This document shows, piece by piece, positions 16,615 through 25,093 of a DNA stretch of 64,000 nt. Position 1 is the stretch's first letter; each line of letters begins with the position of its first letter. The notes under the pieces were generated by a model, which was given only the letters and a program-made list of their open reading frames with translations, had not been told where the DNA came from and did no database searches. A program made the position numbers and the translations under genes. The stretch is from NCBI GenBank assembly GCA_965249925.1, contig OZ252260.1, positions 1,860,001 to 1,924,000 of the forward strand, given 5' to 3'. This DNA comes from Hoeflea_A sp965249925. Its GTDB lineage: Bacteria; Pseudomonadota; Alphaproteobacteria; Rhizobiales; Rhizobiaceae.

Positions 16615-17618
16615 AGGTGCTGCTGGTCAAGACCTCCTCGATGGGCGATGTGATCCATACCTTTCCGGCGCTCACCGACGCGCTCGCGGCCCGACCGGAG
16701 CTGGAAATCGACTGGTGTGTCGAGGAGCCGTTCACCGATCTGGTACGGCTGCATCCGGGCGTCGGGCGCATCCACAGGGTCGCCGTACGCCGCTGGCGCT
16801 CAACCTTGCTGTCGCCGACGACCCGCCGCGAGATTCTCGACTTCTGGCGCACCATGCGCGGTGAACGCTACGACCTGGTCATCGACGCGCAGGGTCTCGT
16901 TAAAAGCGCCGTACTGTCCCGTCTGGCCGGGCCCAGGGTCGCCGGTCTCGACCGCGGAAGCGCCCGCGAATCGGCGGCGACGGCCTTCTACCGGCACAAA
17001 CACCCGGTTGAGCGGAACCGCCACGCGATCGACCGCACACGCCTGCTGCTCGGCCGCGTTCTGGACTACGAGCCGGATCTCGAGATCCTCGACTACGGAC
17101 TGGCGCGCGCCACCGGCCGTGCCAGGCCGGAACGGGACGTGTTCCTTCTGCATGGTACCAGCTGGGCGAGCAAACACTGGCATACGGACGGGTGGATCGA
17201 TCTGGGCCGGGCCCTGGTCGACGCCGGCCTGCGTCCGGTGGTCACCTACGGCAATCCGGCGGAACGACGGGTCACCGAAGCGCTGGCCAGCGCCGTGCCG
17301 CAGACACGGGTGGTCCAAAAAACCAGTCTCGGCGAGATCGCCGACGTCCTGAAAGGATGCACGGCGGCGGTCGGTACCGACAGCGGCCTGACGCATCTCG
17401 CCTGCGCGCTGGATTTGCCGACGGTTCAGATCGCCCTCAGCACCGCACCCGGTCTCACCGGTCCGCGCGGCCGCAGCGTCGACGTCGTCGCCACGTCGAT
17501 CGACTGCGCGCCCTGCCGCAAGCGCGAGTGCCCACTGGTCGCTTTGGGCGAAGTGCAGCCGTGCGCATCAACGGTCACGGCGGACGACCTCATGCGGCGG
17601 CTGCAGGCCATGCTGTAG
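16611..17618 (+). CDS. waaC: ADP-heptose:LPS heptosyltransferase I
   Basis: A 335-residue GT9 enzyme beginning MKVLLVKTSSMGDVIHTFPAL, the heptosyltransferase I signature that contains the catalytic Asp. Later blocks are LVIDAQGLVKSA and AVGTDSGLTHLACALDLPTV. It adds the first heptose to Kdo. The ATG overlaps the waaF stop by four bases; an open frame further upstream inside waaF is ignored. Together with the five other heptose genes, the window encodes a complete route from sedoheptulose 7-phosphate to a diheptosyl inner core. Confidence 0.94.
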   Translation: MKVLLVKTSSMGDVIHTFPALTDALAARPELEIDWCVEEPFTDLVRLHPGVGRIHRVAVRRWRSTLLSPTTRREILDFWRTMRGERYDLVIDAQGLVKSAVLSRLAGPRVAGLDRGSARESAATAFYRHKHPVERNRHAIDRTRLLLGRVLDYEPDLEILDYGLARATGRARPERDVFLLHGTSWASKHWHTDGWIDLGRALVDAGLRPVVTYGNPAERRVTEALASAVPQTRVVQKTSLGEIADVLKGCTAAVGTDSGLTHLACALDLPTVQIALSTAPGLTGPRGRSVDVVATSIDCAPCRKRECPLVALGEVQPCASTVTADDLMRRLQAML

Positions 17619-17638
17619 GCCTGGTACGGAGGAACAGT

Positions 17639-18037
17639 GTGAACGAGCCTTGTCCCTGTGGAAGCGAGCGGCCGTTTTCCGACTGCTGCGACCGGTTTCT
17701 GAATGGCGGCCAGCGGCCGCGGACGGCCGAACAGCTGATGCGGTCGCGCTACAGCGCCTTTGCAAGGGGGAACATCGCCTATCTGCGCGATACGCTGTGG
17801 CCGAAACACCAGCCCCAACTCGATGAAGCGGCGGTCGCCCGCTGGGCGGCGGACAATCATTGGGCCGGCCTGACGGTCATCGAGACATCGGGTGGCGGCG
17901 AGACCGACCGTGAGGGAACCGTGCTGTTCGAGGCGCGGTACCTGGCGGGCGGATCGCTGCACACCCACCGTGAGCGCAGCCGGTTCAGAAAAAAAGCCGG
18001 CCGCTGGTACTACGTAGAGGCATTGCCAGAAGCGTGA
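17639..18037 (+). CDS. ychJ: YchJ-family protein with N-terminal SEC-C zinc motif
   Basis: A 132-residue protein of the UPF0225 family. The first residues form the metal-binding SEC-C motif (CPCGSERPFSDCC). The rest is an NTF2-like fold with SRYSAFARGNIAYLRDT and ARYLAGG. The GTG start is supported by GGAGGA five bases upstream; the open frame continues upstream but overlaps waaC. The biochemical role is not established. It converges with the TetR gene (11-base gap). Confidence 0.88.
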   Translation: MNEPCPCGSERPFSDCCDRFLNGGQRPRTAEQLMRSRYSAFARGNIAYLRDTLWPKHQPQLDEAAVARWAADNHWAGLTVIETSGGGETDREGTVLFEARYLAGGSLHTHRERSRFRKKAGRWYYVEALPEA

Positions 18038-18048
18038 CCGGCGCTCAG

Positions 18049-18621
18049 TCAGTTGGCTTGCACAATGCGCTGTTCGGCGCGGCGGAAGCTTTCCGCAAGC
18101 ACCGTGGCATCGCCCAGCGCATGGGCCAGCGATATGCCGCCCTGCCATTCGACGACGATGGCGCGGGCTTTGGCGAGCGCGGTCGACGGACGGGCGCCGG
18201 TGCGCTGCAGTTCGCGGCCGATAAAGCCGATCAGCAGGTCGAAGGATTCGGCGGCGCGTTGCGAGGCGTCCGGCGCGCAGTCCCGGAAGTCACGCACCGC
18301 CAGGGCGATCGGACAGCCCCTTTCGACCCGGCTGCGGTTCGATTCCGACAGCCTGCGGATCAGCGCTAACACACGGCGGCGCGGTTCCGATTCGGCCTCG
18401 GCGATCTCCGACAGCATCGACTGCGTCTCGGAAACGAAGATATCGGCGACGCCACGCGCAATATCCTGCTTGGTGCGGAAATAGTAGTAAACATTGCCGA
18501 GCGGCACTTCGGCGTCACCGGCGATGTCGGCGAGGCTGGTGCTGCCGTAGCCGAACTGCCAGAAACGGTTGGCCGCGGCGGCCAGCAATCGCTGCCGCCG
18601 CAATGTGCCGCGTTTGCCCAC
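18049..18621 (-). CDS. TetR-family transcriptional regulator
   Basis: A 190-residue regulator with the N-terminal helix-turn-helix TSLADIAGDAEVPLGNVYYYFRTKQ (about residues 28-53) and a helical ligand domain. The ligand domain has a conserved cysteine region (RGCPIALAVRDFRDC) like AcuR/NemR-type regulators of electrophile or thiol stress, which is only a suggestion. It lies three bases after the Trm112-like gene and shares its direction. Its target is unknown and no operator is seen beside it. Confidence 0.86.
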   Translation of the reverse strand: MGKRGTLRRQRLLAAAANRFWQFGYGSTSLADIAGDAEVPLGNVYYYFRTKQDIARGVADIFVSETQSMLSEIAEAESEPRRRVLALIRRLSESNRSRVERGCPIALAVRDFRDCAPDASQRAAESFDLLIGFIGRELQRTGARPSTALAKARAIVVEWQGGISLAHALGDATVLAESFRRAEQRIVQAN

Positions 18622-18624
18622 CGT

Positions 18625-18846
18625 CTACGCCTTTCCGCCGCTGTGCGTATCGCCCTCGTCCAGCGGACGCGCCTCCGAGGGCAGCATGATCGGAATGCCG
18701 TCCCTGATCGGATAGGCGAGCCCCGCCTGGCGCGACACCAGTTCGTCTTTCGCCTCGTCGTGTTCCAGTGGCCCCTTCGTCAGGGGACAGACCAGAAGGT
18801 CGAGCATTTTGGGATCGATATTTGCCGAGCGCCGCGCTTCAGTCAT
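18625..18846 (-). CDS. Trm112/UPF0434-family small protein
   Basis: A 73-residue protein with the family opening MLDLLVCPLTKGPLEHD and the C-terminal IRDGIPIMLPSEAR. Bacterial members resemble eukaryotic Trm112, a methyltransferase activator. This copy keeps only one Cys of the zinc pairs, as many YcaR proteins do. It sits between the LON-domain gene and the TetR gene on the same strand, a common alphaproteobacterial order. Confidence 0.88.
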   Translation of the reverse strand: MTEARRSANIDPKMLDLLVCPLTKGPLEHDEAKDELVSRQAGLAYPIRDGIPIMLPSEARPLDEGDTHSGGKA

Positions 18847-18855
18847 CTGCCTGGT

Positions 18856-19533
18856 CTATTGCAGCGTGGTGTCGTAATCGTCGTTGTCGCGCGCCAGGGC
18901 GATCTCAGTCATCGCAATCAGCGTATCGGCACGCGTTTTCAGGTCCGGCGCTTCGAGCAGCGCCTGTTTTTCGGCCGGGCCGTAAGGAGCCATCATCGAC
19001 ATGGTGTTGACCAGCGTGGCGTTGCTCGCCTGCTCGACGCTTTCCCAGTCCGCCTCCAGGTCATTGGCTTCCAGATAGGCGCGAAAACTGTCCAGCAGCG
19101 CCGACCGGTTGACATTCTCTTCGCCGGTATCCGAACTCAGATCGTTGAGGAAAGGCGCGATCCGGCCCTGGCGGTAGGCCTTCTTTTGCGGCGCTTCGTC
19201 GATCAGCCGGAAGCGGCAGATGCCGATCAGCGAGATGATGTACCGGCCGTCGCCGGTTTCCGACAGCGAGGTAATGCGTCCGAGGGTGCCGACGGAACAC
19301 AGTTGCGGGGCGTCGCAGCGTTCGATCTGACCGTTTGCGTCGAACCGTGGCTGTATCACCGCAACGATGCGGTTGGACGCAATGGCGTCGTCGATCATGG
19401 CCAGGTAGCGCGGCTCGAAAATATTGAGCGGCATCTGGCCGCAGGGCAGCAGCAGGGCACCGGAAAGCGGAAACAGCGGCACCTGATCCGGTATGTCCCT
19501 ATCGGTTCGGTAATGCACGTTTCCAGCAAGCAC
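18856..19533 (-). CDS. LON substrate-binding domain protein (no protease domain)
   Basis: A 225-residue stand-alone LON N-terminal domain. It has IPDQVPLFPLSGALLLPCGQ and PLNIFEPRYLAMIDDA, then the block LCSVGTLGRITSL. No AAA+ or Ser-Lys protease part follows. No ATG is available; a GTG at 19533 gives the family-like start VLAGNVHYRTD, while the longest frame begins at a TTG (19596). It lies downstream of the thioredoxin-TPR gene, a conserved pair in alphaproteobacteria that suggests a role in protein quality control. Confidence 0.85.
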   Translation of the reverse strand: MLAGNVHYRTDRDIPDQVPLFPLSGALLLPCGQMPLNIFEPRYLAMIDDAIASNRIVAVIQPRFDANGQIERCDAPQLCSVGTLGRITSLSETGDGRYIISLIGICRFRLIDEAPQKKAYRQGRIAPFLNDLSSDTGEENVNRSALLDSFRAYLEANDLEADWESVEQASNATLVNTMSMMAPYGPAEKQALLEAPDLKTRADTLIAMTEIALARDNDDYDTTLQ

Positions 19534-19627
19534 GTCCGCGCCCCGGTCTGAAATGACTGATACTAGAGGATTTGGGCAGCGGCGCGCAATTCTCAAGACC
19601 CCAACCGGAGATTCTGCAACCCGGCGA

Positions 19628-20596
19628 TCAGGAGAACATCAATGAAGAGAGCTTGCGTCTTGCCGCCAGCGTTGCCGGGTCGCTGGCACCCCATGCCTCG
19701 AAGAAGGTGAGCAGCTGTTTGCGCGCCGCGTCATCCTGCCACTGCCGGTCGGCTTTCATGATGTGCAGCAGGTAATCCGCCGCCTTCTCGCGCTCGTTCA
19801 TCGCGTTGAGGATCTTGGCCATGTCGAGACGCGCCTCGTGGTCGTCCGGATTGGCGGCCAGCCGCGCCTCCAGGGCCTGCGGATCGCCCAGCCCGGCAAC
19901 CTGTTCTTCCAGGGCGAAACGGGCCAGGATGGCGGCGACGTCCGGATCGGATTTCTGAGCGTCGCTCAGGCCGTCGAGCATCTCCCGCGCCCGGTCCTTC
20001 TCACCGGCGGCGATCAGGCATTCGGCCATGCCGGCGGTCGCCTTGGCATTGTCCGGCTCGGCCTGCAGGATCGCCCCGAATATCTGCGCCGCGGTGTTGA
20101 TGTCGCCAGCCTCGAGCGTCGCTTTGGCTTCGGCCAGCATGGCAGCCGTGTCGGCGGCGCCGTTGTCGCGCACCAGTTTGTCGATGAACTGGCGGATCTG
20201 GCTTTCCGGTACCGCGCCCATGAAGGCGTCGACCGGCCGGCCGTCGGCGAAGGCCACCACCGCCGGGATAGACTGGATGCCCATCTGGCCGGGGATCGAC
20301 GGGTGGTCGTCGATGTTGAGTTTGACCAGCTTCACCTTGCCGGCCGATTCATTGACCACCTTCTCGATGATCGGCGTGAGCTGTTTGCACGGGCCGCACC
20401 ACGGCGCCCAGAAATCGACGAGCACCGGCTGGTTGCGTGATTCAGCGATCACGTCGTTGGTGAAGTCGGCCGTCGTCGTTTCCTTGATCAGCGCTCCGCC
20501 GGCAACCGCGCCGTCACCCGACTGATCGCCGAAATTGACGGAGCCGACCGTCGCGTTCCCGTAGGAACCGCCATAGGGATTATCGCCATTCTGCAT
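19628..20596 (-). CDS. Thioredoxin-fold co-chaperone with TPR domain (CnoX/YbbN-like)
   Basis: A 322-residue protein. The N-terminal thioredoxin domain (about residues 36-145) has the complete active site WCGPC at 66-70, followed by tetratricopeptide-like repeats (about 150-320). E. coli CnoX lacks one active-site Cys, but alphaproteobacterial forms such as this one retain both and may act as reductases as well as holdases that hand clients to GroEL. The first 35 residues are Gly- and Asn-rich and unstructured. Confidence 0.9.
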   Translation of the reverse strand: MQNGDNPYGGSYGNATVGSVNFGDQSGDGAVAGGALIKETTTADFTNDVIAESRNQPVLVDFWAPWCGPCKQLTPIIEKVVNESAGKVKLVKLNIDDHPSIPGQMGIQSIPAVVAFADGRPVDAFMGAVPESQIRQFIDKLVRDNGAADTAAMLAEAKATLEAGDINTAAQIFGAILQAEPDNAKATAGMAECLIAAGEKDRAREMLDGLSDAQKSDPDVAAILARFALEEQVAGLGDPQALEARLAANPDDHEARLDMAKILNAMNEREKAADYLLHIMKADRQWQDDAARKQLLTFFEAWGASDPATLAARRKLSSLMFS

Positions 20597-20680
20597 GATT
20601 GTCTCCGGGTCGCGGGCCGCCGGTCCGGCCCCTGTCCTTCATATGTGTTGACCGTAAAATCGCCCCTTCGGGCGTCATTT

Positions 20681-21196
20681 TCAAGACAAGGCCACAATCA
20701 GCGGTGTGTGGCCGGTCGATTCCAGGAAGCGGACGAGGTCGTCGCGGCCGATGGAGGTCGTGGCGTCATTGCGCAGCGGATGGGCGTTGATAACGTCATG
20801 CTGCATCAGCGCTGCGTCGAGAACCACCGTCACCAGGCCATTGGTGTCGTTGACGGCCCCGAAGGCGGTGACCGCGCCGGGTACCACGCCGAGCAGGTCC
20901 ATCAGCGGCTCGGGCTTGCCGAACGACACCCGCCCCTTGGCGCCGATTCGGTGGTGGATCGATTTCAGGTCGATCTCCGCATCCTCCTCGACGGTGACCA
21001 GGAAGAACTGCCCCTTTTTGTCCTTCAGGAACAGGTTCTTGGTATGGCCGCCGGGAATGGCATCGCGCAGCGACTGCGATTCCGACACTGTGAAGACCGG
21101 CGGATGTTCCTTGGTGCTGTGGGCGATGCCCATCGCGTCCAGCCGGGCAAACAGCGCATCGGAGGTCAGCGGCGATTTGGTGGTCTCGGCGGTCAT
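20681..21196 (-). CDS. Prolyl-tRNA deacylase, ProX/YbaK family
   Basis: A 171-residue editing protein that hydrolyses misacylated tRNA-Pro (usually Ala-tRNA-Pro). Features are the N-terminal helix region LDAMGIAHSTKEHPPVFTV, the conserved HTKNLFLKDKKGQFFLV block with the catalytic Lys, and GAVNDTNGLVTVVLDAAL at the C-terminal side. It is a free-standing editing domain of the PrdX type, not fused to ProRS. The length is typical. Confidence 0.93.
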   Translation of the reverse strand: MTAETTKSPLTSDALFARLDAMGIAHSTKEHPPVFTVSESQSLRDAIPGGHTKNLFLKDKKGQFFLVTVEEDAEIDLKSIHHRIGAKGRVSFGKPEPLMDLLGVVPGAVTAFGAVNDTNGLVTVVLDAALMQHDVINAHPLRNDATTSIGRDDLVRFLESTGHTPLIVALS

Positions 21197-21394
21197 TGCG
21201 GGGCCTCGCGGTCAATCGATTTCAACGACAGGGTGATAGGCGCACGGCGGCGTTTTCGCAATGGCCGGCACACCGTTGGCGCGTTTCATTTTCCTGTTGC
21301 ATTTGTCCTGTCGTTAGGCCATATACCGCCGGGCGCAGGGCTCGGCCCTGCCCTTACCCCGGCCGGTATCGCCTCGGCGTTCCGGCGCACCCGA

Positions 21395-21469
21395 GCGGGC
21401 GTAGCTCAGGGGTAGAGCACAACCTTGCCAAGGTTGGGGTCGTGAGTTCGAATCTCATCGCCCGCTCCA
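21395..21469 (+). tRNA. tRNA-Gly (anticodon GCC)
   Basis: The acceptor stem GCGGGCG pairs exactly with CGCCCGC (21459-21465). The D arm is GCTC...GAGC, the anticodon arm is CCTT-GCC-AAGG and the T arm has GTTCGAAT in GTGAGTTCGAATCTCAT. The discriminator base is T and CCA is encoded. The 3' end of this tRNA borders the accessory region that follows, so it may have served as an integration site; no second copy of its 3' end was noticed in the window. Confidence 0.97.
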
Positions 21470-21652
21470 GTTTTCCTATAATTTTCAGTTGCTTATTGAC
21501 GTCATGAGAGCGCCGTATAGTCACCATGTAGGCACCGAAGAGGTTTTCCGGGTGATTTGGTGTCTATCGACAGACGACGTTCCGGGTCTGTTTCGTCGTT
21601 TTTATCGTGCCCGCACCATAAAGCAATCAGATCCGCCCTCTCATCAGGATTG

Positions 21653-22179
21653 CTACTCAGGCATTCCCGCACGCCGCAGCCCTTCGTAAATCGGTCGGCA
21701 TCTTCATCGAAGTGAAACATCACACCCGCTCGTGTCGATGATAGAGTTGCATTTGGTAAAACCCGTTGGATCCCGTCGTAGGTCTCTTTGGCCTCTTCAA
21801 TTCTGTGAAGCATACCCAGCGCCTCCGCCTTTCCTCGCAAGATCGAGATGTTGCTGGGCGCTATACGGTGCCCCTCGTTGAGATAAACAAGTGCGGCCTC
21901 ATCCTCACCACCAAAAAAACGAATCATACCTCGATGAGCTACGAAGCAGCTGGTCCACACTTCCCGAGGGCTGAAACGAGCAGCCGCCTGCAACAGGCCT
22001 TCCGCCCTCTCGTCATGAAGGTACGTCAGTATCATGCCGAGGATGCCCAGAGCCATTGGATCGTCCGCACGATCATCGATATGAATTGATGTATCGAATC
22101 GAAGCGGGTACACCGATAAGTCTATAGTGGATGGGCGCCGGTTTGAGCGGGAGAATTTCGGAAGTGAGCCGGACGGCAA
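21653..22179 (-). pseudogene. Truncated, frameshifted TPR part of a CadC/adenylate-cyclase-type regulator
   Basis: The minus-strand frame from 22179 encodes TPR-like helices (DDPMALGILGMILTYL, GEDEAALVYLNEGHRIAP, EEAKETYDGIQRVLPN) but no winged-helix, cyclase or membrane domain. Near 21685 the coding sense moves to the -1 frame, where codons read YEGLRRAGMPE and then a stop (21653-21655). Ends in ...AGMPE are characteristic of this regulator class; the intact gene at 39905-41497 ends MRLAGMPE. Without correction the frame runs on to 21502 as unrelated residues. The 5' part is gone, and the AraC gene begins there. Confidence 0.75.
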
Positions 22180-22191
22180 GGAGCTGTGGGA

Positions 22192-23295
22192 ATGAGCAAA
22201 GCCGACGGGATTGATGGTTCCGACGTGCTTCCAGCGCTGACGTTCGATACGGATGACTACGAGCCGTCAGAGCGCTTCGACGCGATGAACGACGTAACTA
22301 AAGGTCTCCAATCATACCGTATCATTGAGAACGACGGATGCGGTGAGACCGGCATCGGTGAACGGGTCCCGATGCTCAAAGCCAAGGCCTGGTCGGTTGG
22401 CGCCACGGCCGCGATCGCCTTCCAAAACTCGCCGGTGATCATCGAGACATCGCAAAAAGGAGATTCTATCTTTACCGAGTCCCTGATCGTCCTGGTCCCC
22501 AGGAGAGGGCGGCACATGGTCTCAAGCGATGCTGGCGAGGCCTTGCTGCGCCCCGGTATGGTCTACTTGATCAATAACCGACGGACTGTGTACGAAACCG
22601 ATTCCTGTTCCGGGATCTCTTTACGCGTTCCGTACGATCTCCTGGGCTATGACCCGCTTCGACAATCCGGGGTTCTTTCGTACAGCTCGGATCGTTGGGT
22701 TGGAAACGTCGTCGAGACGGCGATGCATTCGCTTTTCGAAGCATTGCCAACCATGACCCAGGCGGAAGCGCGAACCGCGGAACCATGCATGACAGCGCTC
22801 ATCAAGAGCCTCCTGTGTGCCGGCAGGCCGGACGACGAGGCGCAGGCGGCAATTGGGCGCTCGGTCGCGCATGCGATGAAGCGGTATGTCCTTGAACACT
22901 TGGGCGACCAGGATCTTGATGCGCATCGGCTTCAATGCGTCTTCAACAGTTCGCGCGCCAGTGTCTATCGTGCCTTCAAGGATGTCGGCGGCGTCGCGGC
23001 ATTCATCCGCCAGGAGCGCCTTGCAGCGTGTCACCGCGAGTTGTCGGGGGCTGCGCGTCGGCACGGTACAATCCGCCATATTGCCGGGAAATACGGCTAC
23101 TGGGATCAGGGTGTGTTCTCGCGGGCGTTTCTGAACCAATATGGTGTTCGTCCGAGCGAAATGCTGGGAACGGGTCATCCGTCCCGCGATCCGGCGGCGT
23201 CAGCCTCGGAGACCCCGCCGGGATCCGGCATGAAGAGCCTTGCCTCCTTCTGGTCGGCCAATTGTACGAGCCAGCTTCAGCCCGTTGCCACCTGA
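22192..23295 (+). CDS. AraC-family transcriptional regulator
   Basis: A 367-residue regulator with an N-terminal cupin-like AraC-binding domain (about residues 60-180, with RRGRHMVSSDAGEALLRPGMVYL) and a C-terminal double helix-turn-helix (about 235-335). The second HTH region includes IRHIAGKYGYWDQGVFSRAFLNQYGVRPSEM. The ATG has AAGGAG eight bases upstream. A C-terminal tail of about 35 residues is unusual. It is followed by the metallo-hydrolase gene 177 bp on and could control the catabolic cluster to its right; this is inferred from position. Confidence 0.88.
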   Translation: MSKADGIDGSDVLPALTFDTDDYEPSERFDAMNDVTKGLQSYRIIENDGCGETGIGERVPMLKAKAWSVGATAAIAFQNSPVIIETSQKGDSIFTESLIVLVPRRGRHMVSSDAGEALLRPGMVYLINNRRTVYETDSCSGISLRVPYDLLGYDPLRQSGVLSYSSDRWVGNVVETAMHSLFEALPTMTQAEARTAEPCMTALIKSLLCAGRPDDEAQAAIGRSVAHAMKRYVLEHLGDQDLDAHRLQCVFNSSRASVYRAFKDVGGVAAFIRQERLAACHRELSGAARRHGTIRHIAGKYGYWDQGVFSRAFLNQYGVRPSEMLGTGHPSRDPAASASETPPGSGMKSLASFWSANCTSQLQPVAT

Positions 23296-23472
23296 TCGTG
23301 AGCGCACCGTTCCGAAGTCACAACCTGGCTCAGCCATTCCTCGCGGACGAATAGGGGCTGAGGCTACTCGACGGCGTTAAAGCGTGACACGTACAACCTC
23401 GCCTGTCATAGTTCGGCTATTCGATTCATATCATCAAATCATCTTTGGGCGCCTCGAACCATTGGAGTAAAA

Positions 23473-24270
23473 ATGGTTGACGTTTCAGGTTATCCGATCG
23501 TCGAGAACTGGTTCACCGTCACAAAAGTCGATACCTCTACGGATATGTTGCTGGAACCGCACGTCCATGTTCTGGAGCAGGCGAACATGTTTTTCGTGCG
23601 CGGGTCTGAGCGCGATATGATTGTTGATACGGGGATGGGCATCGTCCCGATCGCACCTTACGTCGATCCCCTTTCAGCCAAACCGCATTCGGAAATCATC
23701 TGCGTGTCGACCCACACGCATATCGATCATATCGGCGGCGTGCATGAGTTCGACATCCGCCTGGTGCATCCGATAGAAGCGGACGAAATGGCCTCGCCCT
23801 CCATCATGAACACCATCATTCGCGATGAAATTGACCCGGTTTTGCTGGAGCTTTTCGCCGCTTCCGGCTATCCGCCACTTGATGAGGTGTTGATCACCGC
23901 TTTGCCCTATGACGGGTATGATCCCTCCTCTTACACGCTCAAGGGAGCGCCGGCGACAGGGCTTCTGGAAGAAGGCGACACCGTCGACTTAGGCGACCGG
24001 CAGTTCACGGTTTTGCATGTGCCAGGGCATTCACCGGGCAGCATCGCGCTCTTCGAAGACAAGACCGGCATCTTGTTCGCGGGCGACGCGATCTACGATG
24101 GGCCGCTCATCTATGACGGGCCTGGAATGAGCGTTGAAGACTATGTGGTGACCATGAAGAAGCTGCAGGCGCTCGATGTATCGATCGTTCACGGTGGCCA
24201 CGATCCAAGCTTCGACAAGAAGCGCTTGGATGAAATCGTCGAGAAATACTTCAAGATTTGGGGCGTTTGA
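23473..24270 (+). CDS. Metallo-beta-lactamase-fold hydrolase
   Basis: A 265-residue MBL-fold protein. Metal ligands are visible: His81, His83, Asp85 and His86 in STHTHIDHIGG, His186 in VPGHSPGS, Asp205 in AGDAIYDG and His240 or His243 in VHGGHDPS. The order fits quinolinase-like or lactonase groups, but the substrate is unknown. It is convergent with the operon that follows (10-base gap) and may work with it. The start has GGAG nearby. Confidence 0.88.
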   Translation: MVDVSGYPIVENWFTVTKVDTSTDMLLEPHVHVLEQANMFFVRGSERDMIVDTGMGIVPIAPYVDPLSAKPHSEIICVSTHTHIDHIGGVHEFDIRLVHPIEADEMASPSIMNTIIRDEIDPVLLELFAASGYPPLDEVLITALPYDGYDPSSYTLKGAPATGLLEEGDTVDLGDRQFTVLHVPGHSPGSIALFEDKTGILFAGDAIYDGPLIYDGPGMSVEDYVVTMKKLQALDVSIVHGGHDPSFDKKRLDEIVEKYFKIWGV

Positions 24271-24280
24271 GCAGTCTTCT

Positions 24281-25093
24281 TCACGCCCAGGAATCGATAT
24301 CCGTCGTGGTCCAGTCACGCCGGACCGCTTGGCCATCGAAGCTCAGATGATGGGTGACGAGCGTACCATCGGTTGCTTGGAGATCGTCGCTGAGCATGGC
24401 GCCGACGCGGTTGGGATGGCTCGATAGCTCAATCACCGCGGCTCCGCCCTCCAGCCGGCCGAAACTGTATTCCGGCTGGAACAGGACGGTGAGCTGGTCC
24501 TGGTCGCCCTCGGCAAGCGCTTGGGAAAGTGCCCGGTTCCAAGGGGTCTTCAGCGCCTTGCGAGCCGGTTGATCGCAGGCGAAAAGAAAGTGCGTCGGCG
24601 ACGTGATCAAACAGCCCAGAAAAGTGTCGCCGCAGATGAAAACGCGGCCTTCGGCGGCGCGCCCATTGGTCTGCTCATCCAGCCAGAGCTCAACGAAATC
24701 TGCTTCAATACCATATTCGAACAGACCGCCTGGCGCTCGCTCCAGACGACCGATGTCGCGAGCCTCTTCTGGCCCTTGTAGATTGATGACCCGTTGCCAG
24801 GTGCACACGCCACCAACGACCGTGGCCCGGCCGGCGAAGCCTTCAGAGGCTGCAAGCGCCAGCAAGTCATCGCGAGCCAGGTCTGAAAGAGACGCTGCAG
24901 ACAAACCAGCTGCGAAACGCGCCGGAATACGCAAATCCGCATAAAGACCATCCGCCTGGAACCAATAGACGTGGGTGTCGTGGTCCTCAAAGCTCGGGTC
25001 CTTTGCGGGCGCTTTGATATAGGCGCGCCGCCAAAGACCGCGGATATCGGCGTTCGAAACAGGCACGTCCGCCGTGCCGGAAACAACCGCCAT
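24281..25093 (-). CDS. Uncharacterised protein, Hri1-like beta-barrel
   Basis: A 270-residue cytosolic protein without signal peptide or membrane helices. The N-terminal block GLWRRAYIKAP...DTHVYWFQADGLYADLRIP recalls, from memory, fungal Hri1 and its bacterial relatives (paired lipocalin-like barrels). A second similar half follows (LVTHHLSFDGQAVRRDWTTT). The ATG at 25093 overlaps the stop of the cysteine hydrolase gene by four bases, so it is the last gene of the transporter operon. No catalytic residues can be assigned; a ligand-binding role is possible. Confidence 0.7.
   Translation of the reverse strand: MAVVSGTADVPVSNADIRGLWRRAYIKAPAKDPSFEDHDTHVYWFQADGLYADLRIPARFAAGLSAASLSDLARDDLLALAASEGFAGRATVVGGVCTWQRVINLQGPEEARDIGRLERAPGGLFEYGIEADFVELWLDEQTNGRAAEGRVFICGDTFLGCLITSPTHFLFACDQPARKALKTPWNRALSQALAEGDQDQLTVLFQPEYSFGRLEGGAAVIELSSHPNRVGAMLSDDLQATDGTLVTHHLSFDGQAVRRDWTTTDIDSWA

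Noticed and set aside
17192..17638. Upstream extension of the ychJ frame inside waaC
   Set aside because: The GTG at 17639 has a strong ribosome site and begins the SEC-C motif.
18643..19551. Plus-strand frame opposite trm112 and the LON-domain gene
   Set aside because: Antisense shadow of two recognisable genes.
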